Assembly (NCBI GenBank): GCA_949935795.1
Contig: CATLFX010000007.1
Span: 1 to 64,000 of the forward strand
From: an uncultured Oscillospiraceae bacterium
GTDB lineage: Bacteria; Bacillota; Clostridia; Oscillospirales; Oscillospiraceae
DNA length: 64,000 bases
Reading direction: 5' to 3'
The notes under the pieces were generated by a model that ran no database searches, had not been told where the DNA came from, and worked only from the letters and a program-made list of their open reading frames with translations. Both the position numbers and the translations under genes were made by a program. Shown one piece after another: positions 22,828 to 30,662 of the stretch. Position 1 is the stretch's first letter, and each line of letters opens with the position of its first letter.

Positions 22828-22907
22828 TACCGATTCGCAAGAATCAAAAAATAATTATAGGAACTTGCGAAAAACCTCTTGCCATCCGGCCTCGTTCGTA
22901 CTATAAT
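22828..22907 (+). promoter_or_regulatory. promoter cassette 5 of 5
   Basis: TACCGA at 22828, a TCGCAAG/CTTGCGA inverted repeat, TTGCCA at 22879-22884 (51 nt after TACCGA, one more than in the others), 17 nt, TATAAT at 22902-22907, then GGAGTTATAAAAA. It drives the last accessory operon (22964-30469). Confidence 0.9.
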
Positions 22908-22963
22908 TATAATATCAGTTACGGAGTTATAAAAATAGCAACCAGAGCAAGGAGGACAAAGCA

Positions 22964-23194
22964 ATGGAGAAGTTCATCACCAACCATTCCAAGTACATCA
23001 AGGAGTGGAGGCTGGGCAACAGCGTCCGCATCTTGAAGGATGTGGTAGACAGCTCGTTCCTGACCTACAGAGTGCAGCGGTTCGACGGAAAGTCCTGGCC
23101 CACGTACAGCATCTTCCACACGCTGGCCGAGGCAAAGAAAGCGGCCCGCTGGATGGCCGAAGACGCGGCGATGGAAGCCGCCTGCATGAGCTGA
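22964..23194 (+). CDS. small hypothetical protein, first gene of operon 5
   Basis: A 76-residue basic protein. The segment SWPTYSIFHTLAEAKKAARW resembles small mobile-element proteins with an alpha/beta fold. AAGGAGGACAAAGC precedes the ATG. Function unknown. Confidence 0.7.
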   Translation: MEKFITNHSKYIKEWRLGNSVRILKDVVDSSFLTYRVQRFDGKSWPTYSIFHTLAEAKKAARWMAEDAAMEAACMS

Positions 23195-23208
23195 GAGGAG
23201 GTGCGAGG

Positions 23209-23562
23209 ATGCCGTATAAGTATTTTTCAACGCAGCGCCCGGTCGGGCCGGGAACCTTCCCGAAGCCGGCCGGCAACAAGGTCCTGGACATCTGGAACTT
23301 CAACGGGCCGGTTTTCTGCGAGCAGATTGGCCGGGAGGCATGGGGCTATGTGGTCTACGAGAAGCAGGTCCCGGACGAGATGCTTCAGAGCTACGAGATG
23401 AGGGCGGGCAAGCGCCAGTACACCGTAAAGGTAACGGCCATTACAACGCTGACAGTAGAGGCGGAGAGCGAGGACGAGGCCACCGACAAGGCTTGCGGAG
23501 AAGCCTGGAAGTACGATGCCGATGAGATGAACGCGGAGGTCGTGGAGGTGCTGAATGGATAG
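23209..23562 (+). CDS. hypothetical protein with DpnD/PcfM-like C-terminus
   Basis: A 117-residue protein. The N-terminal half (TQRPVGPGTFPKPAGNKVLD) matches a type of small phage protein I have seen but cannot name. The C-terminal half (YTVKVTAITTLTVEAESEDE) resembles the DpnD/PcfM-like segment also seen in the gene at 11562. GGAGGTGCGAGG precedes the ATG. Confidence 0.7.
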   Translation: MPYKYFSTQRPVGPGTFPKPAGNKVLDIWNFNGPVFCEQIGREAWGYVVYEKQVPDEMLQSYEMRAGKRQYTVKVTAITTLTVEAESEDEATDKACGEAWKYDADEMNAEVVEVLNG

Positions 23563-23890
23563 CATGTATATCGAGGTCTGCGAGCGCCTGGACTGGTCGG
23601 TCCACGAGTGCGAAGACGGGACCGTGGAGCTTGAAAGCACTTCCCCGGCCGGGGAGGACCTCATCGTGACCGTCGATGCCGACGGCTTCGTGGAGAACGT
23701 CAAAGCGTATGCGGCCGGCTTTGACATTGACGAGCACATCGAAATGTGGATTTCGGCCCGCAGCAGCGGAACGGCTGGAGTCCCGTCCACCCGCGAGCTG
23801 GTGAAGGACGCAGAGGCCATCGACAAGATGTTGCAGGAGCTGGCAGCGGCCTTGTGGAAGGCAGAAATGGAGGAGAGCGTAAATGCCTGA
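23555..23890 (+). CDS. hypothetical protein
   Basis: A 111-residue acidic protein overlapping its neighbours on both sides by 8 nt. The sequence MYIEVCERLDWSVHECEDGT and a helical tail (ELVKDAEAIDKMLQELAAAL) are visible. A related N-terminal plan is common in small gut-phage proteins. Function unknown. Confidence 0.7.
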   Translation: MDSMYIEVCERLDWSVHECEDGTVELESTSPAGEDLIVTVDADGFVENVKAYAAGFDIDEHIEMWISARSSGTAGVPSTRELVKDAEAIDKMLQELAAALWKAEMEESVNA

Positions 23891-24638
23891 GAAAAAGCAA
23901 ATGCAGGAGAAGGTCCTGTACTTCGAGGGGGCTGGCTGGAGCGGCGCCGACATCAGCAAGGCCACCATCGGTAACTGCCGCATCCGTACCGCCTTCCATC
24001 TGGATGATGGGAGGCGGGTGTACCTGGAAATCATCGGGAACGAGAGGGCAAAGAACAGCCCTCCGTGCTACCAGTGGCAGTACACCGGCTTCGCCACCGA
24101 TTGCTTCTATATCACGGATGATGAGCCGAACGATGACTGCAACAAGCACAGCATCCGGCTAACCGACCGGCGGAGGATTTTCGAGTATACCGAGAAGGCC
24201 ATCCTGAAACTGGTCAACAGCCTGGGTGCCAGCTTCACCGCTGTCAAGGTAGTCCCGGACCTGGGCGGCTACCGGGTGTTCGCATCGGATAGGGGTTGCC
24301 GGGGGCCGGACGGCTACTACTACGGAGATGAGTTCCAATTCGACCCTGAGACGACCGCCAAGCGAGAGGCTGTCTACAAATGGGTCTATGACCTGGAGAT
24401 GCAGGAGTTGAAGGAGGACCGGGCGGCAGGAGAAAAGCGGTTTTGCCACTCACCGTCCGGGTCAGACTTTCCGAACTTCTCCTTGTGGGTGGACGAGCAT
24501 GACAACGCCATGCTGCACCTGCTCCGGCATTTCAGGGGCTACAATAAACACTGGTCCATCCGAACGGATGTCGGGGACACGCTGGAGGCTTGTCTGGCGA
24601 CGATGCAAGAGACCGGCCTCGGAAAATACGGATGTTAG
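23883..24638 (+). CDS. hypothetical protein
   Basis: A 251-residue protein, not recognised. The N-terminal half is beta-rich (IRTAFHLDDGRRVYLEIIGN). It continues with FASDRGCRGPDGYYYGDEFQ and KHWSIRTDVGDTLEACLATM. Probably a soluble cytoplasmic protein. It overlaps the previous gene by 8 nt. Confidence 0.75.
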   Translation: MPEKKQMQEKVLYFEGAGWSGADISKATIGNCRIRTAFHLDDGRRVYLEIIGNERAKNSPPCYQWQYTGFATDCFYITDDEPNDDCNKHSIRLTDRRRIFEYTEKAILKLVNSLGASFTAVKVVPDLGGYRVFASDRGCRGPDGYYYGDEFQFDPETTAKREAVYKWVYDLEMQELKEDRAAGEKRFCHSPSGSDFPNFSLWVDEHDNAMLHLLRHFRGYNKHWSIRTDVGDTLEACLATMQETGLGKYGC

Positions 24639-24653
24639 AAAGGAGCGAGTGAA

Positions 24654-25208
24654 ATGCCTGAGAGCATCAAAAGAGATGAACATATCCGGCTGAAGAACGG
24701 GAAGCAGATGCTTCTGGACGCCTCCAAGCTGGAGAATGGGAAATACGAGGTCATGCTGCTGAATCCGAGGACCGGCGCAGAGGTGGACAGCGCCACGGTC
24801 AAGACCGAGGAGGAAGCCCTGGCTGAGTTTGAGCGGCTACGGAAGAAGTACCACGCCCCGGATGCGGTGCCGGTGGAGCTGACGGGCCGCTACAAGAAGC
24901 TGGCGGAGGACCTCAAAGCGGCCCTTGTCTATGGTCTGGAGCGGAAGGGGGACGACGATGGGGGAACGAGCAATTTCGACGCCCCGTCCCTGCACCTCCC
25001 TGGATGGACGAGGAAGAAGGTCGAGGCCGCTGCCGAGTACGCCGGCCTCGGGTGCTTTACCTGGAACCTCTGGGGCAGCAAGTCCTATGTGTTTTCGATT
25101 CGGCAGGGGGTGGGCCAGGGCTACACCCGGTCGAGGGCGGCGGAGGCCATGCGTGAGTACCTGAGCGGCCTGGGCTATGATGCCTCGACCTACTGTCAAG
25201 CGGACTGA
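24654..25208 (+). CDS. hypothetical protein
   Basis: A 184-residue protein. Two parts are visible: a small N-terminal beta domain (KRDEHIRLKNGKQMLLDASK) and a C-terminal part with WTRKKVEAAAEYAGLGCFTW. AAAGGAGCGAGTG precedes the ATG. No family recognised. Confidence 0.7.
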   Translation: MPESIKRDEHIRLKNGKQMLLDASKLENGKYEVMLLNPRTGAEVDSATVKTEEEALAEFERLRKKYHAPDAVPVELTGRYKKLAEDLKAALVYGLERKGDDDGGTSNFDAPSLHLPGWTRKKVEAAAEYAGLGCFTWNLWGSKSYVFSIRQGVGQGYTRSRAAEAMREYLSGLGYDASTYCQAD

Positions 25209-25221
25209 GGAGGGTGGCGAC

Positions 25222-25488
25222 ATGATGCACTGGATTCGCCTGGACATGAGGAGGAAGGACTCCATGCCTCCTATCGGCGCCCTAGTCGCCCTCCGCCTCA
25301 CTCCGAACAATGGGCGGGCCACCTTCTACAGAGAGGAGCGGTATGACATCGGGCGGTTCAAAACGGAGACTGGAGGCCGCAAGGCTTGGTGGCATGGGAG
25401 CCGGGGCGTTGATAACCCAACCCGGCTCCGGCAGCACTACGACATCTGGTGGTGCCGCGTCAACGAGTTTGACGGGCTCCTGATATGA
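25222..25488 (+). CDS. small hypothetical protein
   Basis: An 88-residue basic protein with several Trp residues (KAWWHGSRGVDN, YDIWWCRVNEFD). It may belong to the DUF551-like group of short phage proteins, judged by the WW...W pattern near the C-terminus. GGAGGGTGGCGAC supports the start at 25222. Confidence 0.6.
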   Translation: MMHWIRLDMRRKDSMPPIGALVALRLTPNNGRATFYREERYDIGRFKTETGGRKAWWHGSRGVDNPTRLRQHYDIWWCRVNEFDGLLI

Positions 25489-25508
25489 GCGGAGGTGCAA
25501 GGAACGCT

Positions 25509-25946
25509 ATGAGTGAGGTTGAGGAACTGCGTATGCAGCTCGCAGAGGCGCAGGAGGAGAACAAGGCGCTCCGGGCTGTGATAGGCCGGAGAAAGCGCAG
25601 GGAAGCCTACCCTGACGCCTTATTAGAGCGGTTTCCGCTGGTCGTGGAGGCGGTCGGAGCAAAGCCGGTGCTGAAGTCCCAGCACGAATACTTCCTCCAC
25701 GACTGGTTCACCCAGAAATTGTCCGTCATCATCCGCAGCGCCGTGTTCTCGGACACCGCCCGCCTCGGGCGTGGGAAGGGCCGGAGCTACATCGCCGTTC
25801 AGGAGATGGACGACGAGGAGCACAAGCTCTGGCTGGATATGGTGGAGCGGATGCTCGCTGACCTGGAGGACGGCGCGGCGTCTCGCCGTGAAATGTTAGA
25901 GAGGAGAAAGGACGATGGAAGCGAACCCGAGACTGCGGCTGTCTGA
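25509..25946 (+). CDS. hypothetical protein
   Basis: A 145-residue protein with a short coiled coil at the N-terminus (EVEELRMQLAEAQEENKALR) and a helical C-terminus. The start at 25509 follows GGAGGTGCAAGGAACGCT. It overlaps the next gene by 32 nt. Function unknown. Confidence 0.7.
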   Translation: MSEVEELRMQLAEAQEENKALRAVIGRRKRREAYPDALLERFPLVVEAVGAKPVLKSQHEYFLHDWFTQKLSVIIRSAVFSDTARLGRGKGRSYIAVQEMDDEEHKLWLDMVERMLADLEDGAASRREMLERRKDDGSEPETAAV

Positions 25947-26556
25947 GACAGCCAAAACCCTGCGGAGTTGCACCGGCGAGGACCACTTCGACTACCTCTG
26001 CCAGCACGGGTGCTCTCCGGCGGAGGTGGCCGACGAAATCGAGGAGTACCTGAGATGTAGCACCTTGACGGACCATCTGGTCACGGAAGTGTGCCCGTAC
26101 TGCGAGAGCGAGATTGAGATGCGCTGGAGCGTGAAGGACCTGGGCTACAAGGCCACCTGCCCGGTCTGCGGCAACCGGCTGATGCTCTGCGACGAGTGCA
26201 GGCACCGGGGGCCTGACGGGGAGCTTGTCCCTGGCGGCTGCGACTACGACAGTGAGAGCGACACCTGCAAGTTCAATGATGTGGGGGACACCCCCGGCCT
26301 GAAAGCGGAGCTCCGCTTCATCCTGGAGTTTGCGAGAGAGCGAGACTTCTTGGAGGAGGTCGAGCGCAGGCAGCTCCGGGCCCTCTGGAGCGCCTACTGC
26401 CTTCGGCATGACCGCTGCTGCGACACCCGGCCGTATGATGAGGAGCTGCTGGAACTGTGGAATGAAATCAACAAGAACGCAGATGCCGTGGCCGGGGACG
26501 CTGACTGGTCCTGCTATGAGAGGTTCGACCTCTATATGGGCCAGGACATTTCGTGA
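25915..26556 (+). CDS. zinc-ribbon protein
   Basis: A 213-residue acidic protein. Residues 60-100 have CPYCESEIEMRW, CPVCGNRL and CDECRH, that is, three CxxC pairs forming one or two zinc ribbons. The C-terminal half is helical. Such ribbons often bind nucleic acid. GAGAGGAGAAAGG precedes the ATG. Confidence 0.75.
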   Translation: MEANPRLRLSETAKTLRSCTGEDHFDYLCQHGCSPAEVADEIEEYLRCSTLTDHLVTEVCPYCESEIEMRWSVKDLGYKATCPVCGNRLMLCDECRHRGPDGELVPGGCDYDSESDTCKFNDVGDTPGLKAELRFILEFARERDFLEEVERRQLRALWSAYCLRHDRCCDTRPYDEELLELWNEINKNADAVAGDADWSCYERFDLYMGQDIS

Positions 26557-26572
26557 GGGGAGGTGCCGGGAC

Positions 26573-26992
26573 ATGGTAAATCAGAACGCCGTGCTGAAGA
26601 CCGTCCTGGAGTGCGGAATGGACGACCTCCGTATGCTGGACGACATCGGCTACGACCTGGGCGAAATTGTTGAAGACATGATTGCCCGCGACATCAAGCC
26701 GACCCTGAACGCCATCATGGGCGAGGTGTTCCGCAAGGGCGTGGAGGAGCTGGAGCAGCTCATCAATGACCGTATCTGCGAGCTGGAGGCGGCTTGCAAC
26801 GAGAGGGACCTGGATGAAGATGAGGAGACCGCCCTGGAAGTTCTCCGGGACCTGACTCCGAGGAGGGACATCTCGTGGTTCTGCAACTGCCTGGACACTA
26901 GAATCCGCTTTGATGAGAACGAGGAGATTTACCGGGAATATCTGTCCGAAGAAATCTCCAAGGTCGAGGACTACATGGGGTTCTCGTTTTAG
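26573..26992 (+). CDS. hypothetical helical protein
   Basis: A 139-residue acidic helical protein, not recognised. GAGGGGAGGTGCCGGG precedes the ATG at 26573. The segment LEQLINDRICELEAACNERD suggests a coiled interaction surface. Confidence 0.7.
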   Translation: MVNQNAVLKTVLECGMDDLRMLDDIGYDLGEIVEDMIARDIKPTLNAIMGEVFRKGVEELEQLINDRICELEAACNERDLDEDEETALEVLRDLTPRRDISWFCNCLDTRIRFDENEEIYREYLSEEISKVEDYMGFSF

Positions 26993-27002
26993 GGGTGGCA
27001 CC

Positions 27003-27305
27003 ATGAAAGTAACGTGCGGAGACATTATCTTCAACGGATGGGCCGGCGAGGAGAACCCAATCCGATACTCCGTATTTGTGGAGTATAGCGGGAAATATGC
27101 CAAGTGCGTCGCCCTGAGCGGCAGAGGGCGGGCCCTTGGATGGGTTCGCTACTATGCCTCTGACTTCAGGAACAACCCGGATAGTAAATTCGAGGTCGTT
27201 GGTCACTTGCCGATAAAGGAAACCATCACCGAGGCCCTTCTGGGCCTTACTGGAGGAACGAAACACCATGAAGAAAGAAGGGAAAATGATGGCGGAGAAA
27301 ACTGA
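27003..27305 (+). CDS. hypothetical protein
   Basis: A 100-residue protein with a beta-rich middle (NPIRYSVFVEYSGKYAKCVA) and a basic, polar tail encoded in the overlap with the HNH gene. Start at 27003 follows AGGGGTGGCACC. Function unknown. Confidence 0.65.
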   Translation: MKVTCGDIIFNGWAGEENPIRYSVFVEYSGKYAKCVALSGRGRALGWVRYYASDFRNNPDSKFEVVGHLPIKETITEALLGLTGGTKHHEERRENDGGEN

Positions 27306-27675
27306 GCGCCGGAGGCTGACGAAAGAGCAGCGGCAGCTTGTTTTTGACAAGATGGGAGGCCACTGTGCCTACTGCGGCTGTGAATTCAGCCTCCAGACGA
27401 TGCAGGTGGACCACATCGTTCCGCTGAGGAAGGGCGGGGCGGACACGCTGGGGAATATGTGGCCGGCCTGTCGGAGCTGCAACCACTACAAGCACACCCT
27501 GACGGTGCAGCAGTTCCGGCAGGAGGTGGAGAAGGCACCAAACAGGCTGATGCGGTATGACACGACCTACCGTCTTGCTGTCCGGTTCGGGCTGCTGGAG
27601 CTGAACCGCAAGCCTGTCACATTCTACTTTGAGCGCACGGGGGCGCATGGGAGAGGTGGCGCTGACAATGAGTGA
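27268..27675 (+). CDS. HNH endonuclease
   Basis: A 135-residue protein with a classical HNH domain: CAYCGCEFSLQTMQVDHIVP gives the first Cys pair and the catalytic His region, and NMWPACRSCNHYK gives the second Cys pair and the Asn/His. It would nick or cut DNA. HNH proteins in phages act in packaging, mobility or host DNA attack; here it lies among accessory genes, so the role is open. The start could be 27268 or 27286. Confidence 0.88.
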   Translation: MKKEGKMMAEKTERRRLTKEQRQLVFDKMGGHCAYCGCEFSLQTMQVDHIVPLRKGGADTLGNMWPACRSCNHYKHTLTVQQFRQEVEKAPNRLMRYDTTYRLAVRFGLLELNRKPVTFYFERTGAHGRGGADNE

Positions 27676-28066
27676 ATGGGTCAGCGTAAGGCATCCGCCT
27701 GATTTGGGCAGCGGGTTCTATCTGGTCTGGACCGACAACGCCGGCGTGGAAAAGTGCAGATGGAGCGAAATCCGTAAAAGGTGGATGGGCGGGGCCTGGA
27801 CGCAGCATATCACGCACTGGAGGCCGATGCTGGCTCCGCCGGAGAAGGCCAAGACCGACGCCGACGGAATCCAGGACACGGACACCGAGAAAAAGCTGAT
27901 GGAGGACCAGCACAATCAGCTCCGCAGTTTGAAGGTGAAGCTGGCGGACGTGTTAGAGCATGAACCGGCGGATGCAGGGGACGAGGAAGAAAACGAGGTC
28001 TGGAAGCAGGCAAACCTCCTCTTTGAACTCCTGGACAGCTTTTCGGAGGTGCAGCATGACAATTAA
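27668..28066 (+). CDS. DUF551-like phage protein
   Basis: A 132-residue protein. The first 60 residues (MSEWVSVRHPPDLGSGFYLV, then THWRPMLAPPEK) match the DUF551 pattern common in phages, WxSVxxxxP...HWxP..PP. The rest is an acidic coiled region (HNQLRSLKVKLADVLEHEPA). Function of DUF551 is unknown. Confidence 0.8.
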   Translation: MSEWVSVRHPPDLGSGFYLVWTDNAGVEKCRWSEIRKRWMGGAWTQHITHWRPMLAPPEKAKTDADGIQDTDTEKKLMEDQHNQLRSLKVKLADVLEHEPADAGDEEENEVWKQANLLFELLDSFSEVQHDN

Positions 28067-28664
28067 ATGCTTTAAGGTCGGGCAGGCCGTCGTCATCGCC
28101 GGTGACGGCGGCGCCGCCAGAGCCTCCCGCAAGGGGAGGACGGAGGCAGTGGTCACGAAGGTTGGCCGCAAGTACGTCACCGTTATGCCGGTCGGCGGCG
28201 GCTGCGAAACGAAGTATCGGGAGGGAGACAGCGAGAGGCTCGTCTATCTCATCGAGGAGACCGATATCGGGTCACCAAGGCTGCTCCTCCCGTCTGTCCG
28301 TGCTGCTGACGCCTACTATGAAGCTGAGGAGCTGAGGCTCTGGCTGGTAAGGGCGGCGGGATGGGATGGCGTTCATCGGTACTCCCTGGAGCAGCTCCGA
28401 GAGGTCAAGCGGATTCTGGAGCGTGTGCGGCCAGAGAACGGGCCCCTGACGCTGTTTGAGCTGGAGTGCATGATAGGGGAAAGGGTCTGGGTCGAAGGCC
28501 CTGAAGCGCGGGAGAATGGCCGTTACGCGGTGGTCGAGGGCGTGAACCACGAAGGGCAGGTCCTGATTGTGGAGAGCGGCTTCCCGTACTACAACTACGG
28601 AGAGCTTGGCGCGTGTCAGGCTTACCGTGAAAAACCGGAGGATGAGCGACATGAGACTGATTGA
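28056..28664 (+). CDS. hypothetical protein
   Basis: A 202-residue protein. Residues 1-65 look like a small SH3/KOW-like barrel (VGQAVVIAGDGGAARASRKG, VTKVGRKYVTVMPVGG). The C-terminal part has MIGERVWVEGPEARENGRYA, another barrel-like segment. Possibly a nucleic-acid-binding protein. Starts 11 nt before the end of the previous gene. Confidence 0.7.
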   Translation: MTIKCFKVGQAVVIAGDGGAARASRKGRTEAVVTKVGRKYVTVMPVGGGCETKYREGDSERLVYLIEETDIGSPRLLLPSVRAADAYYEAEELRLWLVRAAGWDGVHRYSLEQLREVKRILERVRPENGPLTLFELECMIGERVWVEGPEARENGRYAVVEGVNHEGQVLIVESGFPYYNYGELGACQAYREKPEDERHETD

Positions 28665-28995
28665 TGCGGAGCCAATCATCGAGATGCTGAAGCGGGTGAG
28701 AAGAAGCGTGAAGGACCATCGACGGGACCTGGACCTCCTGAACTTACAGCAGCTCCTTGAATGTGCGCCGGTGCTCAATCCTATGGATTTGACCGGCAAA
28801 CAGCCTATAAGCGGGCCCACGAGAGAAAAGCTGGCGGAGGAGTACCTCGATATCTGCGACCATGACTGTCGTGGGGACCAGACTGTCGGCATACCGGCTT
28901 GCCAGTTCTACGAATGGCCGGATATGGACGGCTCTGGCAACCCGCTTCCCGCCGGGTGCAAACTGAAAACCATGCTGGAGGGGGTGCAAAAATGA
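28651..28995 (+). CDS. small phage protein (MRLIDAE type)
   Basis: A 114-residue protein whose N-terminus MRLIDAEPIIEMLKRV matches a very common opening of small clostridial phage proteins of unknown function. The C-terminal half has Cys residues (DICDHDCRGDQTVGIPACQF). GGAGG lies 10 nt upstream of ATG 28651. Confidence 0.75.
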   Translation: MRLIDAEPIIEMLKRVRRSVKDHRRDLDLLNLQQLLECAPVLNPMDLTGKQPISGPTREKLAEEYLDICDHDCRGDQTVGIPACQFYEWPDMDGSGNPLPAGCKLKTMLEGVQK

Positions 28996-29195
28996 TTGAA
29001 AAGCAGAAGATAGATGAGCTTATCGTCACACTCTACTCAGAAATTGTCAGCTACAATAAAGAGGCAGAGCGGTACAGCTATGATGAGCAGGACAGACGGG
29101 CCAACCGGGAGGAACTTCGTGTTCTGGGTGCCAAAATCGAGGCTCGCCGGTCCATCATCAAACGCCTGGAGGCGTTGGGCGAGGAGGCAGAATGA
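28992..29195 (+). CDS. small coiled-coil protein
   Basis: A 67-residue helical protein (KIDELIVTLYSEIVSYNKEA, ELRVLGAKIEARRSIIKRLE), overlapping its neighbours as ATGA on both sides. Function unknown. Confidence 0.7.
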   Translation: MIEKQKIDELIVTLYSEIVSYNKEAERYSYDEQDRRANREELRVLGAKIEARRSIIKRLEALGEEAE

Positions 29196-29416
29196 TGGGC
29201 GAAGACTTTGAGAAGATGGTTGAAGTCGTTGCCGACCACGAGAGGCTGTGCGAGGCTTGCAAATACCAGCACGACGGATGTGGCGGCGGTGTGACCGGCG
29301 GGCCGAGCGGCCCTGTCTATCCTCCGTGCTGTGACAGTGACCCGGAGAGATACGTCGATGAGGACTACCTCCGGGAAGTCTACGACGAGATAATGGAGGA
29401 CGAGCACAATGATTAA
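29192..29416 (+). CDS. small Cys-rich protein
   Basis: A 74-residue acidic protein with CEACKYQHDGCGGG and PPCCDSD, a likely metal site. It overlaps the previous and next genes. Function unknown. Confidence 0.65.
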   Translation: MMGEDFEKMVEVVADHERLCEACKYQHDGCGGGVTGGPSGPVYPPCCDSDPERYVDEDYLREVYDEIMEDEHND

Positions 29417-29618
29417 ATTGTTGGCCGAGTGGTTTGAGCTCTTAGCAAAACAAAATTGGCTCAAACACATCAACCGTTCCGCGGATAAATATAACCGGCT
29501 GAACGAGAAAGCCAGAACGCAAGCCTACGTCACACGGAAGCTGGTGGAGCGGTACAATGAACTCTACCCTAACGATAAAATCAAGATGAGACCGGCGGGA
29601 GGCGTGTCGAATGATTGA
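29409..29618 (+). CDS. small hypothetical protein
   Basis: A 69-residue basic protein (WFELLAKQNWLKHINRSADK), probably helical and perhaps membrane-surface associated. Overlaps both neighbours by 8 nt. Function unknown. Confidence 0.65.
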   Translation: MIKLLAEWFELLAKQNWLKHINRSADKYNRLNEKARTQAYVTRKLVERYNELYPNDKIKMRPAGGVSND

Positions 29619-29931
29619 GCTGCCAAAAGAGGAATACGTCCAGGTGGAGGAGAACGGCCGGGTCGTAACCTATACCACCCTCCGGCAAAAGGTGATGCAC
29701 GTCGTCGGCCTGGACTATAAGAAGCCATATACCCGACACGGCAAGAAGTTCTACCGCCCCTGGCGCAACACCTGGGGCGGAAAGGACAAGCAGCTCGACG
29801 AGCTCGTCGAGGCAGGGCTGATGGAAGTCATGCCGGACACCGAGGGAGAGCGGTGCTGGTACACATTCAACCGGGCCGGCCTGGATTGGCTCGGAGAGCA
29901 ACTCGGAATGAAAATCTACGATGAGGAGTGA
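29611..29931 (+). CDS. hypothetical protein
   Basis: A 106-residue protein with the segment GLDYKKPYTRHGKKFYRPWR. The pattern of an aromatic and basic N-terminal half plus acidic tail is seen in small phage proteins; no family name can be given. Confidence 0.65.
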   Translation: MIELPKEEYVQVEENGRVVTYTTLRQKVMHVVGLDYKKPYTRHGKKFYRPWRNTWGGKDKQLDELVEAGLMEVMPDTEGERCWYTFNRAGLDWLGEQLGMKIYDEE

Positions 29932-29938
29932 ATGAACT

Positions 29939-30112
29939 ATGACCTTTTTCAAAATCATGCTGGTGGTCGTCTGTGTCCTGGCGGTGCTGGGTGCCGGCCT
30001 GGAGGCCGGTGGAGACGACGGCGGAAAGCTGAAGGGCTACGTCGCCCTTTTCATTGGCTCCGGCACCCTGTTCCTGGTGGCGTGGGCGTTGACCAACCTG
30101 CCGGGGGCGTGA
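29939..30112 (+). CDS. small two-helix membrane protein (57 aa)
   Basis: A 57-residue protein with two hydrophobic helices, FFKIMLVVVCVLAVLGAGL and YVALFIGSGTLFLVAWAL, joined by a short charged loop. GAGGAG precedes the ATG. It could be a holin-like, superinfection or membrane-regulating peptide. It is the only clear membrane protein of operon 5. Confidence 0.7.
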   Translation: MTFFKIMLVVVCVLAVLGAGLEAGGDDGGKLKGYVALFIGSGTLFLVAWALTNLPGA

Positions 30113-30115
30113 CCG

Positions 30116-30469
30116 ATGGGCAGAAGAAAATGGCGCAAGGGGCCGCACATCACCTCGCTGGATGAGCTGGCGCGGCAGGAGGTCGTCTTCTGGTGGGACA
30201 AGCCTCAGTCGAAGGGCTGGTTCCTCTCTTGGCAGTTCAGGATGGCGTCGCAGGCAATCCAGAACGGGCGGGTTATTCGCTACGCTATGCCGGAGGGCTC
30301 TAGCTGCCGGTTCTCTGATGAGGACATCCTGCGGGCGGAGCGCCGCCTCCGTACTGAGCCGACACTGGAGGGCAGGCAAGAACTCATTAAGCTGCTGAAC
30401 AGGATAGACCCAGGCGGGGGAGACGTTCACGATGTTATCGACCGCTATGAAGGCAAAGGGCTTTACTGA
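30116..30469 (+). CDS. hypothetical protein, last phage gene
   Basis: A 117-residue basic protein (MGRRKWRKGPHITSLDELAR, WWDKPQSKGWFLSWQFRMAS). No family recognised. It ends 1 nt before the promoter of the small RNA candidate, so the phage-host border must lie close to 30470. Confidence 0.7.
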   Translation: MGRRKWRKGPHITSLDELARQEVVFWWDKPQSKGWFLSWQFRMASQAIQNGRVIRYAMPEGSSCRFSDEDILRAERRLRTEPTLEGRQELIKLLNRIDPGGGDVHDVIDRYEGKGLY

Positions 30470-30498
30470 TTGACAAGTCTTTGTGAGGACAGTATAAT
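30470..30498 (+). promoter_or_regulatory. consensus promoter of the small RNA candidate
   Basis: TTGACA (30470-30475), 17 nt, TATAAT (30493-30498): a perfect sigma-A match. The expected start is near 30505. The -35 box begins 1 nt after the last phage stop codon. Confidence 0.9.
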
Positions 30499-30504
30499 AT
30501 CCCA

Positions 30505-30641
30505 AGAATTACGCAGATTTTAAGCCGACCCAGGCCGGCCTTGATGATGATATCCCGTAGACAACGGGGACGCCATGTTCATTGGATAGCGGCGGCGGAT
30601 AGAACAGACGGAGGACGGAATAAAAACCCGTCCTCCGTTTT
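30505..30641 (+). ncRNA. small non-coding RNA candidate at the phage-host junction
   Basis: About 137 nt lie between a perfect promoter and a perfect terminator (ACGGAGGACGG / CCGTCCTCCGT, 30608-30638, then TTTT). No convincing ORF or ribosome site is present. Internal pairing includes CCCGT/ACGGG and a GCCG/CGGC stem. I do not recognise it as 6S, SRP or tmRNA. Prophages often integrate at small RNA genes, so it may mark the attachment site; that is inference. Confidence 0.65.
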
Positions 30642-30662
30642 GAAATATCCGATGCGGCGCGT

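Noticed and set aside
25204-25210. CTGAGGA as another hammerhead core
   Set aside because: No GAAA and no pairing stems follow at usable distance.
30470-30660. Exact prophage attachment site
   Set aside because: The left end and integrase are outside the window, so no repeated core can be identified; only the approximate border is given.
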